A stretch of 64,000 bases of DNA from Pleurodeles waltl. Its lineage: Eukaryota; Chordata; Amphibia; Caudata; Salamandridae. The stretch covers positions 1,353,962,323-1,354,026,322 of the forward strand of contig NC_090444.1 in assembly GCF_031143425.1 (NCBI RefSeq), in the 5' to 3' direction. The first letter of the stretch is position 1, and each line of letters opens with the position of its first letter. This document shows, one piece after another, positions 10,952 through 21,785 of this stretch. The translations under genes were made by a program, and so were the position numbers. Below the pieces are notes generated by a model. The model did not search any database and was not told the DNA's origin. It saw only the letters and a program-made list of their open reading frames with translations.

Positions 10952-12450
10952 ATGGCAAACTCTCAACGGGTAGCAATCACAGTCAATGAGCGACCGCCCC
11001 TTACTGTACATGTATTGGCAAATAGCCTAACGTCCTGAGGGGTCCTGTTACATTTTTTGTTGAGGGTCATCCTGTATATAGAACAGACATTTTCTATTCT
11101 TGGGTCACATTTCCAGCAGCTGATGGGAACACAAATACATTTCATCGCTATACACCTTCAAACATACCAGCACAATATAGATCATATGCATATCTAGAAA
11201 TACCTCTACCTTATCAAGAACATAATAATTGTCCCAATGGCTCCCTACTACATACAGTCCTACACGTTAGGTTAGGTCCTCTAAGTAATGATGGTCCGAC
11301 CTGGCCTTTACTGGCCACATATACACCGCACCCTGGTGTATCAACCTTAATGGTAGCTGAAGTTCGCCGCTTATATGCTGAACTTACGGAAATATATAGA
11401 CGGTTAGTACAGTTTGTAATGCAAACATTAAATACAAACCCAGCACATGCTGCCCCGGCACAACCACATGCAGTAACAATAGGCATAAATCCTGCGACTG
11501 TACATTAGATCATGGGTAAAGTATGAGAAGAGATTCCGTTTTGGTTAGCTCAAAAAATAAATGCACTGGAAGCAGTATTTCCCCATACAGGACCTCAGGA
11601 TAAGCATAGATTATTAACTATGTGCTTGCCATTTGGGATGGTTCCCACAGTAGATAACTGCAATACTTGGGGCAAGGTATTTGCCACGATCTATACTACG
11701 GCACGTGGTACACCGACACTTGCCAATCTACCGGAAGTGTTAAAACAAATTCAAGATGAATACGGGGCTGCCCCGGCCCTGGATTTGGGGATGCAACTCA
11801 TGGGCAATTTTGCCACGGTATCTTCAACCATATTAAGTAACCTTAAAGGGGAAGCAGTTGCACTAGCAGGGTGCATGCAACTCCGGAATGTTCCTCTTCA
11901 GGATCAAGAACGTGAGCTGCCAAAGATTATCGCAGAGACCTACTTTAGAACTGGTCGAGATAGTCTGGGGGCCAGACCCCCAAAAACATAGTTTCAGGGT
12001 AAATCTAATGAAGACTCTAACAAGCAAGCACCTGAGGGTTCTAAAAAAACGCTGGTATAAAAAAGAACAAAAAAACTGAAAAAGAAAGGGAATAATCTCT
12101 GCGTACAGAGACCCCACAGAATAGATACTATCTCAGAAATAGAGATAATATTAAAACCACAGACAGAAATCAATATACTGATACACGTCAATCTCGTTCC
12201 TTTCAGGACTCACTGGAAAAACGCAGTGAGAGAGGTGGGCGGTCAGAGCGAAGAACTGAGTATGTGAAACCAAAACAGGAATCACAACGCTCTACAGAGG
12301 TTTTTGTTAAAAAAGAAGAGAAACTTCCCCAACACAAAACCCAATTTAAAATGAAAAAAGTGTCAGCAGTTGCGCTTTGTCATGCCACTCAAGAAGAGGA
12401 CTCTATTGAAGAACAAGATGTGGGCACTAGCTCTGCTAGACAGCGCAGCA
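10952..12450 (+). pseudogene. gag: ERV A gag
   Basis: Begins ATGGCAAACTCT at 10,952, matching the start of B gag (26,010). The first 550 bases are split by frame changes. From 11,500 the sequence aligns with B: LLTMCLPFGMVPTVD (11,608-), TPTLANLPEVLKQIQDEYG, and LSNLKGEAVAL. It continues through a basic Arg/Lys/Gln-rich tail (12,000-12,360) that has no CCHC knuckle, as in spumavirus Gag. In-frame stops occur near 11,507 and 11,527, among others. It is a structural protein in the family; here it is dead. Confidence 0.75.
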
Positions 12451-14033
12451 GAGGTCACAATAGTTTGCTGGAGTCTTCAAGGGCATCTGGAGGTGAAAGC
12501 TACTTCTTACATGTTGAAACTGTGGACATGCGTGTCTCCACGCTTGACAGAGTGTACAAAGTAATGTTACTGTTAGAATGCACAATCAATGCAATCTTTT
12601 GGGACCGCGTCGTAAACATAGATGATATTCTACTGTCCGAAAGGGATTGGCCACCTGAAATTGTCTGTACCTGCCCATATGGGGAAGATGTTATCAAGCC
12701 ATCTTTCTCACCTCTTGTCCCCCATGAGCTTGCATTGATTTGGCATTGGCGCAGGCACCCCACTTATATCCCAACCATGTAGGGTGGGATAAAGATTCAC
12801 CCTATCACGTAATTCCAATTAAAATTCAACCCCATCCTCAACCCCAATACCCAATAAAACATGATGCTAAAGCTCCTGTGAGGGAAATCCTCACACAACT
12901 AGAGTACCAAGGTGTAATCAAACCCTGTGTCTCACCAATGAATAATCCTTTATTCCCTGTAGCTAAACTGGACTATTCATGCAGAATAGTCTTAGACTAT
13001 AGACATTTAAACAGTCATACACACACATTCGCGACACAAAACTGTCATAGCACGGCACTTATGAACAACATAGTGCACAAAAAATACAAAACAACATTGG
13101 ATATTTCAAATTTTTTTTTTCTGCCAAACCATAGCGCCTGAGAGTAGAGACTTAACAAGTTTCAGTGCACTAGGCTCCCAGAAAAAAATCTGTAGTTTAC
13201 CACAAGGGTATAAAAACAATCCAGGACTATTCGCGGCTTGTGTAACTTCAATATTGCACAACATTGACTCTGAAGCATTGTCCTATGTAGATGATATCTA
13301 CCTTACGGACGATGAATTACTGCAACATCTAAGACGAGTAGCCCGCATTGTTGTGGGATTTGCTGAATGTGGCTATAAATTCAATTAAAAAAATCAAAAA
13401 TAGCCTTCGTTAGCGTCCTGTTTCATTCATATGAACTATCAAGTGAAGGAAAGAGCCTAGCACCACAATTCTTAGAAAAATGCACGCAGTTACAACCTCC
13501 AAATACCATTAAAAACTCCAATCCCTATTGGGATTTCTCAATTTTGGCAGAACATATATTCCACATTACGCATCACAAATAAAACCTTTATATGACTTGA
13601 TACGTCCTGACTTTTCCAGTAAATTCTGGACAGTCGAACACACACGCATTCTCAGAGCATTGCAATAAGGCATGCTTGCAGCACAACAACTACATTCACG
13701 AGACAATAAAAACATCTGGTCATCAGAGTAATTGCTGGTGCCATTGGTTTCACCTATGTAACATTCAATGAGGGTGAGACAGTCCCGATTGCATACAAAT
13801 CACATTTGTATTGAACAGGAGAACAACGTTTTGTTCCCACTGAGAAAATTCTCCCTGCTGTTCAGATGGCAGTCATTAAAGAAAGACCATTAGCCCAGGG
13901 GAAACACATTATTGTCGTGTCTCCAAACCCAGCCATTGAGGCTGTTACCAAAGCCAGCGTTCCAAATGCTAAAGCATTACATCCACGTTGGATTGAATGG
14001 GCAACGTCTCTGACAGCCACTGATGTAGACTAT
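12370..14033 (+). pseudogene. pol: ERV A pol, 5' part: protease and reverse transcriptase
   Basis: Pol opens at an ATG (12,370) inside the end of gag in another frame. Protease: ALLDSAAEVTI near 12,430, with DSA in place of the usual DSG; B has the same. RT: VGWDKDSPYHVIPI, EYQGVIKPC, RIVLDYRHLNSHT, LPQGYKNNPG and the active site YVDDIYLTDD at 13,284. Several frameshifts and stops occur (after 12,780, near 13,110, near 13,385). The reading breaks off at 14,033, where the Harbinger cluster begins, and resumes at about 21,786 with RNase H. Confidence 0.8.
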
Positions 14034-14057
14034 CGCCATAATTATGACCCTGGAGGT
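14034..14057 (+). repeat. Degenerate left terminal repeat of the Harbinger element
   Basis: CGCCATAATTATGACCCTGG matches about three quarters of the MITE end consensus GGCCCTCATTATGACCCTGG. TAT (14,031-14,033) precedes it, fitting a 3-bp target site, but no right partner is found. Confidence 0.5.
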
Positions 14058-14848
14058 GAGTGATAAAGTGCTGGTAATACCGTCAAGAGGCTGGAGGTAA
14101 TTACCGTCAAATTATGACCATGCAGAAAAAACTCCCATAGACAGCCAATGTACCACACCAAGGGCATAAACAACACTCACCACGGCGGTAGCCGTTAACA
14201 GCCAGGCGGAAGACAAAGTACCGCCCACCATATTTTGACCCTTCAATCTGCCATGATTTCCAGGGCGGTACCAATGCCATCAAAAACCTGGCGAAAACAC
14301 TGCACAGAAGAGCAAAGACTCACCATCGGAGACACAGGGAAAAACAACGTCACCATGGAACCGGAACTGCAAGTCTTTCTGATGCTCATCTACGTCATAC
14401 TCACCTGGAACACCAACGATGACGACAACAGTGAGTACAGCCGTCTAGCACACAAGGGAGATAGGGAGGAAAAGCAGAGTGACACACACACGCACAACAC
14501 ACACCCAACACACAAACACACCGTACACACAACCAGCTGCAGATGAAAAACAATGGCACACAATGCACAGCAGAATAATGCAAGGACAACAAGAATGCAG
14601 TAATGAGAATGTATTGATATAAACAGCTACCAAATAAGCCAATTGTACGAAAAACAGATATGTACAAATGTACACAAAGGGCCAATGCCCAGTCCAATGT
14701 ACTAAGGGCCCACATGGCCACAGGGCACAGTCCAAGGCCTAACTCGAATCCTGACTTCACCCAGATAGAACTCCTCAGGGGCATCAGTTTGCAAGTGAGC
14801 AGGCACCTCAGGGGGATGGGGGCACCTCAGCCGAAGTCAGGAACAAGA

Positions 14849-15175
14849 CCACTGGTTCTGGAGGGGGCTCCATGTCCATTACTCTGTCCTGAAGAGTGTA
14901 AGACCAAAGTCTCTGGAGTGGGTGACTTTCCCACTGGTTCTGGATGGGTCTCCATGCCCATTACTCTGTCCTAGGGAGTGCAAGGCAACAGTCTCTGGAG
15001 TGGGTGAATTTCCAACTGGTTCTGGATGGGTCTCCATGCCCATTACTCTGTCCTGGGGAGTACAAGGCCACAGTCTTTGGAGTGGGTGACTTTCCCACTG
15101 GTTCTGGAGGGTCTCCATGCCCATTTCACTGTCCTGCAGGGTGCATGGTCACAATCGCTCAGGTGGGGAACATGT
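14849..15175. repeat. 82-bp tandem repeat in the Harbinger cluster
   Basis: The phrase CCATGCCCATTACTCTGTCC recurs at a spacing of 82 to 83 bp (ends near 14,889, 14,972, 15,054 and, diverged, 15,136). Each unit also holds GGAGTGGGTGACTTTCCCAC. About four units. On the minus strand it reads as a repetitive Pro/Gly-rich stretch and may extend a Pro-rich exon. Confidence 0.8.
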
Positions 15176-15289
15176 CCACTGCTCTTGGAGGGGGCCCCTT
15201 GTACAGCAGTCCCTGGAGGGTGGCCTACATGGCTTCTGCTGATGGTGATGGCTGCACTGTGTCATATGGAGGTGAGGGCTGCACAGTGT

Positions 15290-15470
15290 CAGCAGGTGAA
15301 GCTGCCTCCTGGGCAGCCTCTGCAGGTGATGAGGGCTGGACTGTGGTTTCAGGTGGAGGTGCCTCCTGGGCATCTTCTGCTGGTGGTGAGGGCTAAACTG
15401 TGGTGGCAGGTGGAGGTGCCTCCTGGGCAGCCTCTTCTGGAGGTGAGGGATGAATTTCCTCAGCTGGTGG
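15290..15470. repeat. 57-58-bp minisatellite
   Basis: GGTGGAGGTGCCTCCTGGGC and close variants recur at 15,303, 15,361 and 15,418. A further TTCCCCTTCATGGCAGG-type repeat follows at 15,540-15,720. Both lie in the low-complexity part of the Harbinger cluster. Plus-strand open frames here follow from the repeat. Confidence 0.65.
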
Positions 15471-16099
15471 TGGGGGCCCCGTGACCACTGGTGGCGGTGG
15501 AGGTGTCACCCTGACAGCTTCCGCTGGAGTCGAGGGCTTCTTCCCCTTCATGGCAGGAGGTGTGGGATCCTTATCTTTTGTGGCAGGGGTTGAGGCTTCT
15601 TCCCTTTCATGGAAGGTTGTGTGTGTTCCTTAGCTTTCTAGGCAGAATCGAGGGCTTCTTCCCCTTCATGGCAGAAGGGGCAGGCTCCTTCCCCCTCATG
15701 GCAGGAGGAGTGGGATCCTTCACTGACTTGCCAACACGACTAGGTAGTGCCACCACTGTCCACATGGACTGTTTGGCTGAGGTGCTGGGCTGGATCATTA
15801 GGACCCTGCTCTTACAGGCAGGTCAGGGGGGAGTGGGAGGGAAGAGGTGAAGTTAGACAACGAAAAGCTTCTTAGGGACTGTGGGGTGGGATGAGGGAGG
15901 AGGGATGGTAGTGGAGGTTGAGGAGTGGTTGTCAGAGATGTATGTCAACTGTATTTGGGTGCAGGTGCATGGGCAGTGTGGTGATGTGAGGTGGATGACT
16001 GTTGGGTTTGTGAGTGCTTGCGTTTGTGTCCTTTAGGCAGGGGGACAGACAGGGTGGGAGAGGACACAGGGGACGCGTGAATTCATGTTGTGGAGGTGT

Positions 16100-16995
16100 C
16101 TGCTAGTGAGTGTGTGCTGCTTGGTGTAGTGATGCTGGTGGTGGATGTCGATGCAGTGTATGCAAGTGTGAGTTTGTATGAGATTGTGAGCGAAGTGGAG
16201 GAAGAGGAGGAGGAGACAGTGGAGGCAGTGGATGAGTAGATGTGGTCGTGTCTGCAACTGTCTGGTGTTTGTGTGAGTGCTTGTGGGATGAAGTGTGGTG
16301 CCTGTGTTTGACTCTGCCAGTCTTGGGTGTTGTCTTGTGCCCATGCTTGTCTGTATGCGTGCATGGCATGGGTTTGGGTTGATGAGACTGGGACTGGGAA
16401 GTGGTAGTTGGAGGGGGGACGGCAGGGACAGGAACAATGGCTTCCATCAGAGAGGAGGCCAGAGCCTGAATCAATCTCTGTTGGGCCGCCAATCCACTGT
16501 GAATGCCCTCCAGGAATGCATTGCATTGCTGCATCTAGGATGCCAGCCTGTGGATGCCATTCACAATGGTTGACTGCCCTACAGAGATGGATCTCAGGAG
16601 GTCAATAGCCTCCTCACTCAGGGCAGAAGGGATCACTGAGGCAGGGCCTGAGGTGCGTAGGGCAAAGGAGATGCCCACCCTCCTGGGTCAGCGGGCATGG
16701 GCAACTCACTGAGGGGCTACTGGGAGGGGGTGCTGGTACAGGAGTGGCGGCTGTACCTGCAGCTGGGGTGGTCACAGAGGTGTCCGCCACCACCAGAGAG
16801 CTTCCATTGGAGGAGGTATCTGAGTCTGTGTTGTCACCTCCTGTCTCCCCATGGTGCTCCCCTCGCCCTCCGTCACACTGGTTACCTCAGCAATGGTGGA
16901 CTCTGCCTCCTGGGTCCTGTGGGATGCAGCTCCCTCTGTTGCCGGTGCCCCTGCTCCTCGGCCAGATGATGCTAATGCATACATGGAGAGGATGA
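16100..16995 (-). pseudogene. Probable C-terminal exon of the Harbinger Myb-like gene
   Basis: On the minus strand, a Ser/Asp-rich stretch (16,860-16,790, with DSDTSSNGSS) is followed by a Thr/Pro-rich one, then QCNAFLEGIHSGLAAQQRLI (16,525-16,470) and a His/Thr/Pro-rich tail to about 16,100. Harbinger DNA-binding partners typically carry such a tail with a short helical block after the Myb domain. Linkage to the Myb exons at 17,968-17,306 is inferred from strand and order. Frame breaks are present between the blocks. Confidence 0.45.
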
Positions 16996-17305
16996 CAGAA
17001 CAAAATAGGGAGGGATAGAGAAAAGAAAACACTGGGTCAATTACTGCACCGACCCCACAGTTGGCATACACAGCAGTGTCACACACAGGGATCAGGCTTG
17101 AGCACTATGCATTGCACTGCCAGTGTTTTTGGCTAGATGCCACGGCAAGATAAGGGCCACACACCGCCAACTGCACCCCTCCTGGTACCCACAAAGCCCT
17201 GACTGATATGAATGCTAACAAGCTAAGTTACCTAAATTTTCCATACACACATTATCCTTGAACTGAATCATGCTGCAATGTCTGGCCTGGCCTTGGGGGC
17301 AGCCA

Positions 17306-17968
17306 CTAACTCACATCCACCACCGGATCCCATGGCACCTGCCAATTATTGTAATAATACCCACTGTACCCACCCTCTTGTGGCTGCTGTGATTCCCTCA
17401 AGTGCCCATCCAGTTCTGGGTAGGCCACTGCCAGTATGGGGATCATCGGGGGGGTCAGGTTCCGATGGGCACCCCTTCCTCGTTGGAAGGCCATGCCCAG
17501 CTGGTCCTCCGTGGTCTTCTGTGCCCAGCGTCTCAGGTCCCCCCATTGTTTCTGGCAATATGTCCTCCGCCAGCCGTAGACCCCCTGGGTCCACACGTCC
17601 TTGGCAATGGCACACCATAATCCCTTCTTTTGATGGGCGCTGACCTGCAGAGGTAATACAGACACAAGGACACCATTAACCATTTAATCCAGCCTGTCAA
17701 ACATATGGCCCACCAATCCCGTTTCCATCACCATTGGCACACACACCAGCGCACACCATGTAAACCACCACAAGAGATTCCCCCGATGACACGATGCTTG
17801 CACACACATCTCAATGCATCCTTCACACATGCATGGTGCCCAAGATGTACTCACCTGTTGGTCTGGAAGCCCATACAGCAGTCTGTACTGGGGTAGGACC
17901 CCATCCACCAATTGCTCCAACTCCTCCAAAGTGCAGGCAGGGGTCCTTTCCCCAGTCACACGGGCCAT
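17306..17968 (-). CDS. Myb/SANT-like DNA-binding protein of Harbinger, two exons
   Basis: Exon 1 starts at 17,968 (MARVTGERTPACTLEELEQL) and ends at 17,855 with CAACAG before GTGAGT. Exon 2 starts at 17,644 after CTCTGCAG and runs to a stop at 17,306. The 210-bp intron has strong donor and acceptor, and the joined frame reads through a three-helix Myb/SANT-like unit: LVDGVLPQYRLLYG, then KGLWCAIAKDVW, then YCQKQWGDLRRWAQ with the Trp spacing expected. In PIF/Harbinger elements this second protein binds subterminal DNA and carries the transposase to the nucleus and the ends. It lies divergent from the transposase (18,462, plus). Further exons may follow downstream. Confidence 0.65.
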
Positions 17969-18860
17969 GGTAGGTTACATACACAGGTCACAGCAGCACA
18001 CACATTGTAGATGTTCTCCTGTAGAACTTCAGGAAACAAGTGAGGAATCAGATAGAAAATGGCAGTCATGTCCGCGGTGGTGTACACCGTCACCTCCGGC
18101 GCAGGTCCCCATTGGCCACTGTACTCCATAGAGCCCCATATTATCCAATGAGGATTTCCACGGCGGTGCAAAACCGCCTTCCGCCACGACACTCAACATC
18201 GGCGAAGTTAGCTCACTTCTACCTGTCACTTCATACAGGACAGGCGGTCCCCATTTCATGGTGGCAGACAGCGGTCATGTTAACCTTAACTGCGTCACAT
18301 CCTAGATTAGCACATACATTGCCATTCCCACTGTCCAATCACATAAATGCACTATGTACACTGAGGCTGTGGTTCCATTGTTTGAATTGTGACAGCCTAC
18401 TCACTCTTGTGTTCCTTAGATACCTATCACTGTGGATAAAAGGTAGGAGGAGACATACCCCATGATCAGACCCCTTGTGGACACGGCTACACTGGGGGAC
18501 AGGCACATTATACTCACCTATAGACTGGACAGGCCCACAATAAGTAAGCTGTGTGCCCAATTGGAGTCAGACCTGATATCTGGTATCCGTCATCCCACTG
18601 TGATCCCCCCTCTTGTGCAAGTTCTATCAGTGCTCCATTTCCTGGCAACTGGTTCATTCCAAGTGACAGTGGGCTTGGCAGCAGGAATGTCACAGCCAAT
18701 GTTCTCAATCGTGTTGGAAAGAGTTTTGTCTGCCCTGGTGAAACACTTGTGCTGCTGCATAGCTTTCCCCCAAGTGGAAGATTTGGCCACAATGGAGGTT
18801 AGATTCTATGCAATGGGACATATGCCCAATACTATTGGGGCGATTGATGGAACACATATT

Positions 18861-19763
18861 GGCCCTCATTTTGACCTCGGCGAGGTACCGCCGTGCTGAA
18901 GACTGCCAGTGCAGGCAGTTTTATGGACGGAGAGCCGCCAGCAGCCATACTGGCAGTCGGCAGGGAAGTCGAGGCTGCTCCACCACCCCGTCATCAGAAG
19001 ACCGCCCACTGAATCACGTTCCATGATTCGGTGTGGCGGTGTTCTGGTGACTGGGAGCTGGCAGCGGAGCAGCCTCCCGGACGATCAACAGACAAGGTAA
19101 GTTGATTGTCTGTTAGGGGAGGGGGTGTTGTGTGTTGTGTGCATGCATGGGGGTGTGCGTGTGAGTATGTAGAGGAGGTGTGTGAGTGTGTGTATGCATG
19201 CAGGGGTGTTGTGTGTATGGGAAATGTGTGCGGGTCGGTCTGTGTGCATGTCTGTTTGTATGTGTGCGGGTATGGGTTGTTGTAGTGTATGTGTGCGTGT
19301 AGGGGTGTGTGTCTGTGCATGTTGGGGGTGGGGGTGGGGAGGGGGTCTGTGTCTGTGCATGTTGGGGGCAGGAGTGGGGAGGGGGGGTCCTGCCACCTTT
19401 GGAGGTGGCAGGGGGGTGGGGGGGTGTGGGTGGAGGACTCGGGTGGGGGAGGGGAATTCCCTGGCACTGATAGTGCCCACCGTCATGGATTTTGTGGCGG
19501 TTCCAAACCACCCGTAATCCATGGTGGTATGCAGGGTTCTGATACCACCGGCGGTCTCGTGAAGGCCGCTGGGCTGGAGACCAAAGTCTCCAGCCCAGTG
19601 GTCATCACCGCCCTGGCGGTCAGAGTGGAGAAGTGGCGGATGACGATGGCGGTAACCACCATGGTCATGATTCCATTTTTATTTCCACCGGCCTGTTGGC
19701 GGTTTTACCGCCACTTCATTTTCCGCCACTTCTCCCCCGTCCGCCAGGGTCATAATGAGGGCC
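18861..19763. mobile_element. Harbinger-type MITE, copy M3 (903 bp), inside the transposase
   Basis: Ends GGCCCTCATTTTGACC and GGTCATAATGAGGGCC; ATT repeated at 18,858-18,860 and 19,764-19,766. Taking out the MITE and one ATT leaves the transposase frame continuous at the GTHI box. The middle (19,100-19,440) is GT-rich and G-rich low-complexity sequence, and both arms near the ends contain CCGCC/GGCGG stem-loops. Minus-strand His/Pro/Thr-rich open frames across it are by-products of the GT tract. Confidence 0.93.
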
Positions 19764-19977
19764 ATTGTGTTTGTCTCCCCCTGCCAGAATGAACAGGTGT
19801 TCAGGAATCAGAAGAGTTTCCACTCACTGAATGTGCAAATGGTGTGCTTGGCGGGTCAGTACATCTCCCATGTCAACGCTAAGTATCCTGGGTCGGTGCA
19901 TAATGCCTTTGTTCTGAGGAATAGCAGCATCCCAAATGTGATGCCCCAACTACAGAGGCACAGGGTGTGGCTAATAG

Positions 19978-20077
19978 GTGAACCATGGTCCCCCCCCCAC
20001 TGTGTGTTAGTGTATGGCTTCAGGTGTCATCCTCAAGTCATTGTGTGAGGCTAAATGTTGTCCCTCAATACTTGCAG
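19978..20077 (+). other. Intron in the Harbinger transposase
   Basis: Exon ends CTAATAG before GTGAACC; the intron ends TACTTGCAG before GTGACTCTGG. The 100-bp intron contains a stop, while the spliced reading passes straight into the family motif GDSGYP. Introns at this place are plausible for animal Harbinger genes; the call rests on the signals and on frame continuity. Confidence 0.7.
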
Positions 20078-20643
20078 GTGACTCTGGCTACCCAAACCTA
20101 TTGTGGCTGTTGACACCTGTGAGGAATGCCAGATGCCATGACAGGGGCTGAGGAACATTATAATGAGGCACCTGGGCGAACCAGAAGGATCATCGAGAGG
20201 ACCTTCGGGCTCCTAAAGGCCAGGTTCAGGTGCCTCCATCCGACAGGTGGATCCCTGTGCTACTCATCTGGGAAGGTCAGCCAGATAGTAGTGGCATACT
20301 GCATGTTGCACAACCTGGCCCTCAGATGGCATGTACTCTTTCTGCAGGAGAAGGAGACTGGAGATGCCCCTGTGGCAGCATTGGACCCTGAGGACAGTGA
20401 GGATGAGGAGGCTGAGGATGAGGATGAGGACAACAGAACATCAGTTATCCGTCAATACTTCGAATGACACACAGGTGAGACAGTGCAACTGACTATTAAT
20501 GTATTCTGTGTGGCTGTAGCATGATGGCATTAACTTCTTTTCCATCTCAACTTACTGTCACGTATGGCTTGTCATTTTACAGACGTTGGTAATATAACAA
20601 CTGTGTACAGCTACAGGTCCTTATTTCTGTTATCTCGCAGTGC

Positions 20644-21708
20644 TTAGATCATTTGCACTAGATGTGACTGTTTCCATAAATGCAAATTTTCAAAACATAA
20701 AATACAAGTAGTCAAGTTGTGTTCAATGGTGTTTATTATAGTGCTATGAAATTGAGGAAAAAGTGCAATGGAATGGGGTGATGATGGAGGAAAGTCCAGG
20801 GTATTGTTCCAAGCTGTTTGTAGCACAGATCCAGTGTTCAAGGGGCCATAGGAAGGGGAACAAAGGCAGTTCAAAGTGGACAAGATGACTGTGGGATAAT
20901 CAGGAGAGTCTAATTTCCTGATGGTGGTCTTGGCAAGTGTTTCTGGCTTCTTTCTGGCTCTCAGGGAATGTTTGCAGGGTGGTTCACTTTCTGCAGGTGG
21001 AGGGGTGCTGGTGGCCTGTGGGTCCTGTGGCAGGGCCTCCTGCCCACTAGTTGCACTGGAGGTTAAGTGCTGGTCAATGGACTGGCTAGTGGTAGGGGCC
21101 TGCTGCTGTGCCGTTGCCTCCCTCATGATGTTGGCAATGTCTGCCAGCACCCCTGCTATGGAAATCAATGTGGTATTAATGGCCTGCAAGTCCTCCCTGG
21201 TCCCCTGAATACTGGTCCTCCTGCAGCTGCCTGTTCACCTGCACGTTGTCAAGGATCTGGCCCATCGTGTCCTGGGAATGTTGGTAGGCTCCCAGGATCT
21301 CAGTGAGTGCCTCTTAGAGAGTTTGTTCCCTGGGCCTGTCCTCCCTCTGGCACTCAGCGGTCCTTCCAGTGTCCCTATTGGCATGTGCCTCTGTCCCCTG
21401 AACAGTGTGCCCACTGCCACTGACCCCAGGTCCCTGATTATCTTGGGTAGGAGGTGAGACCTGGGGTCCCTGTACAGGTGAACACACTGCTGATTGACGG
21501 GTCCTGGGGACAGAGGTTTGGATGCGTTGGGTGGGTGCTGTGGTGTTGGATACTGATGGGGGAGGCTCTGTGGTGGACTGTGAGTGGGCTCGGGTGACCG
21601 ACTGTCCAGTGGTTCCTGATGTCCAGGTTGTTGGTCCAGATCCTGAAGTCCAGAGTTACTGTCATCACCGGGGACATCATCTGTTGGGGGACTGGATAGT
21701 CGTGGCAC
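20644..21708 (-). pseudogene. Second Pro-rich/helical region of Harbinger type
   Basis: Minus strand from 21,708: a Pro/Ser/His-rich stretch (QPGHQEPLDSRSPEPTHSPP), then from 21,189 MQAINTTLISIAGVLADIAN, a TSTPPPAESEPP stretch and a basic KHSLRARKKPE. This resembles the C-terminal half of a Harbinger Myb partner: low-complexity linker, then a short helical block. No Myb domain remains; the sequence meets ERV A near 21,785. A phrase around GTGGACTGTGAGTGGGCT is repeated at about 21,570 and 21,735. It lies tail-to-tail with the transposase. Assignment is by composition only. Confidence 0.4.
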
Positions 21709-21785
21709 CTCCTCTCCGCTGACATTGGCTCTATGGTGGACTGTGAGTGGGCTTGGGTGACCAACTGTTCAGTGGTCCCTGACAA

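Larger units (their letters stand above)
18462..20467 (+). pseudogene. PIF/Harbinger transposase (HARBI1-like), interrupted
   Basis: DDE-type transposase in three blocks. Block 1 (18,462-18,860) has the helix-turn-helix-like region (LSVLHFLATGSFQ, GMSQPMFS) and the first Asp in GAIDGTHI (18,846). A 903-bp MITE (18,861-19,763) interrupts it. Block 2 (19,767-19,977) continues with NEQVFRNQKSFHSLNVQ; the second catalytic Asp, expected in the VHDS/VHDA box, is Asn (AAT, 19,902). A 100-bp intron (19,978-20,077) follows. Block 3 has GDSGYPNLLWLLTPVRN, then a 1-nt frame change near 20,130, then RRIIERTFGLLKARF with the catalytic Glu (20,195) and an acidic tail. Broken by MITE, frameshift and the lost Asp. 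Confidence 0.85.
14034..21785. mobile_element. PIF/Harbinger transposon cluster inserted in ERV A pol
   Basis: ERV A pol stops matching B after 14,033 and resumes near 21,786. Between them lie a Harbinger transposase (18,462-20,467, plus), a Myb/SANT-like gene (17,968-17,306, minus), Pro-rich open regions (minus) and tandem repeats. The left edge carries a degenerate terminal repeat (14,034-14,057) like those of the MITEs. No matching right terminal repeat is visible, and a second Pro-rich minus-strand region (21,708-20,644) abuts the right edge. The cluster may therefore be right-truncated or be two elements. Confidence 0.75.

Noticed and set aside
14401..14784. Cys/Val-rich minus-strand frames, membrane-protein-like
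   Set aside because: They read across a CACACA-type tract in the Harbinger cluster; hydrophobicity follows from the repeat.
18994..19522. His/Pro/Thr-rich minus-strand frames up to 157 codons
   Set aside because: They are translations of the GT/G-rich low-complexity tract within MITE M3 in three frames; no domain pattern.
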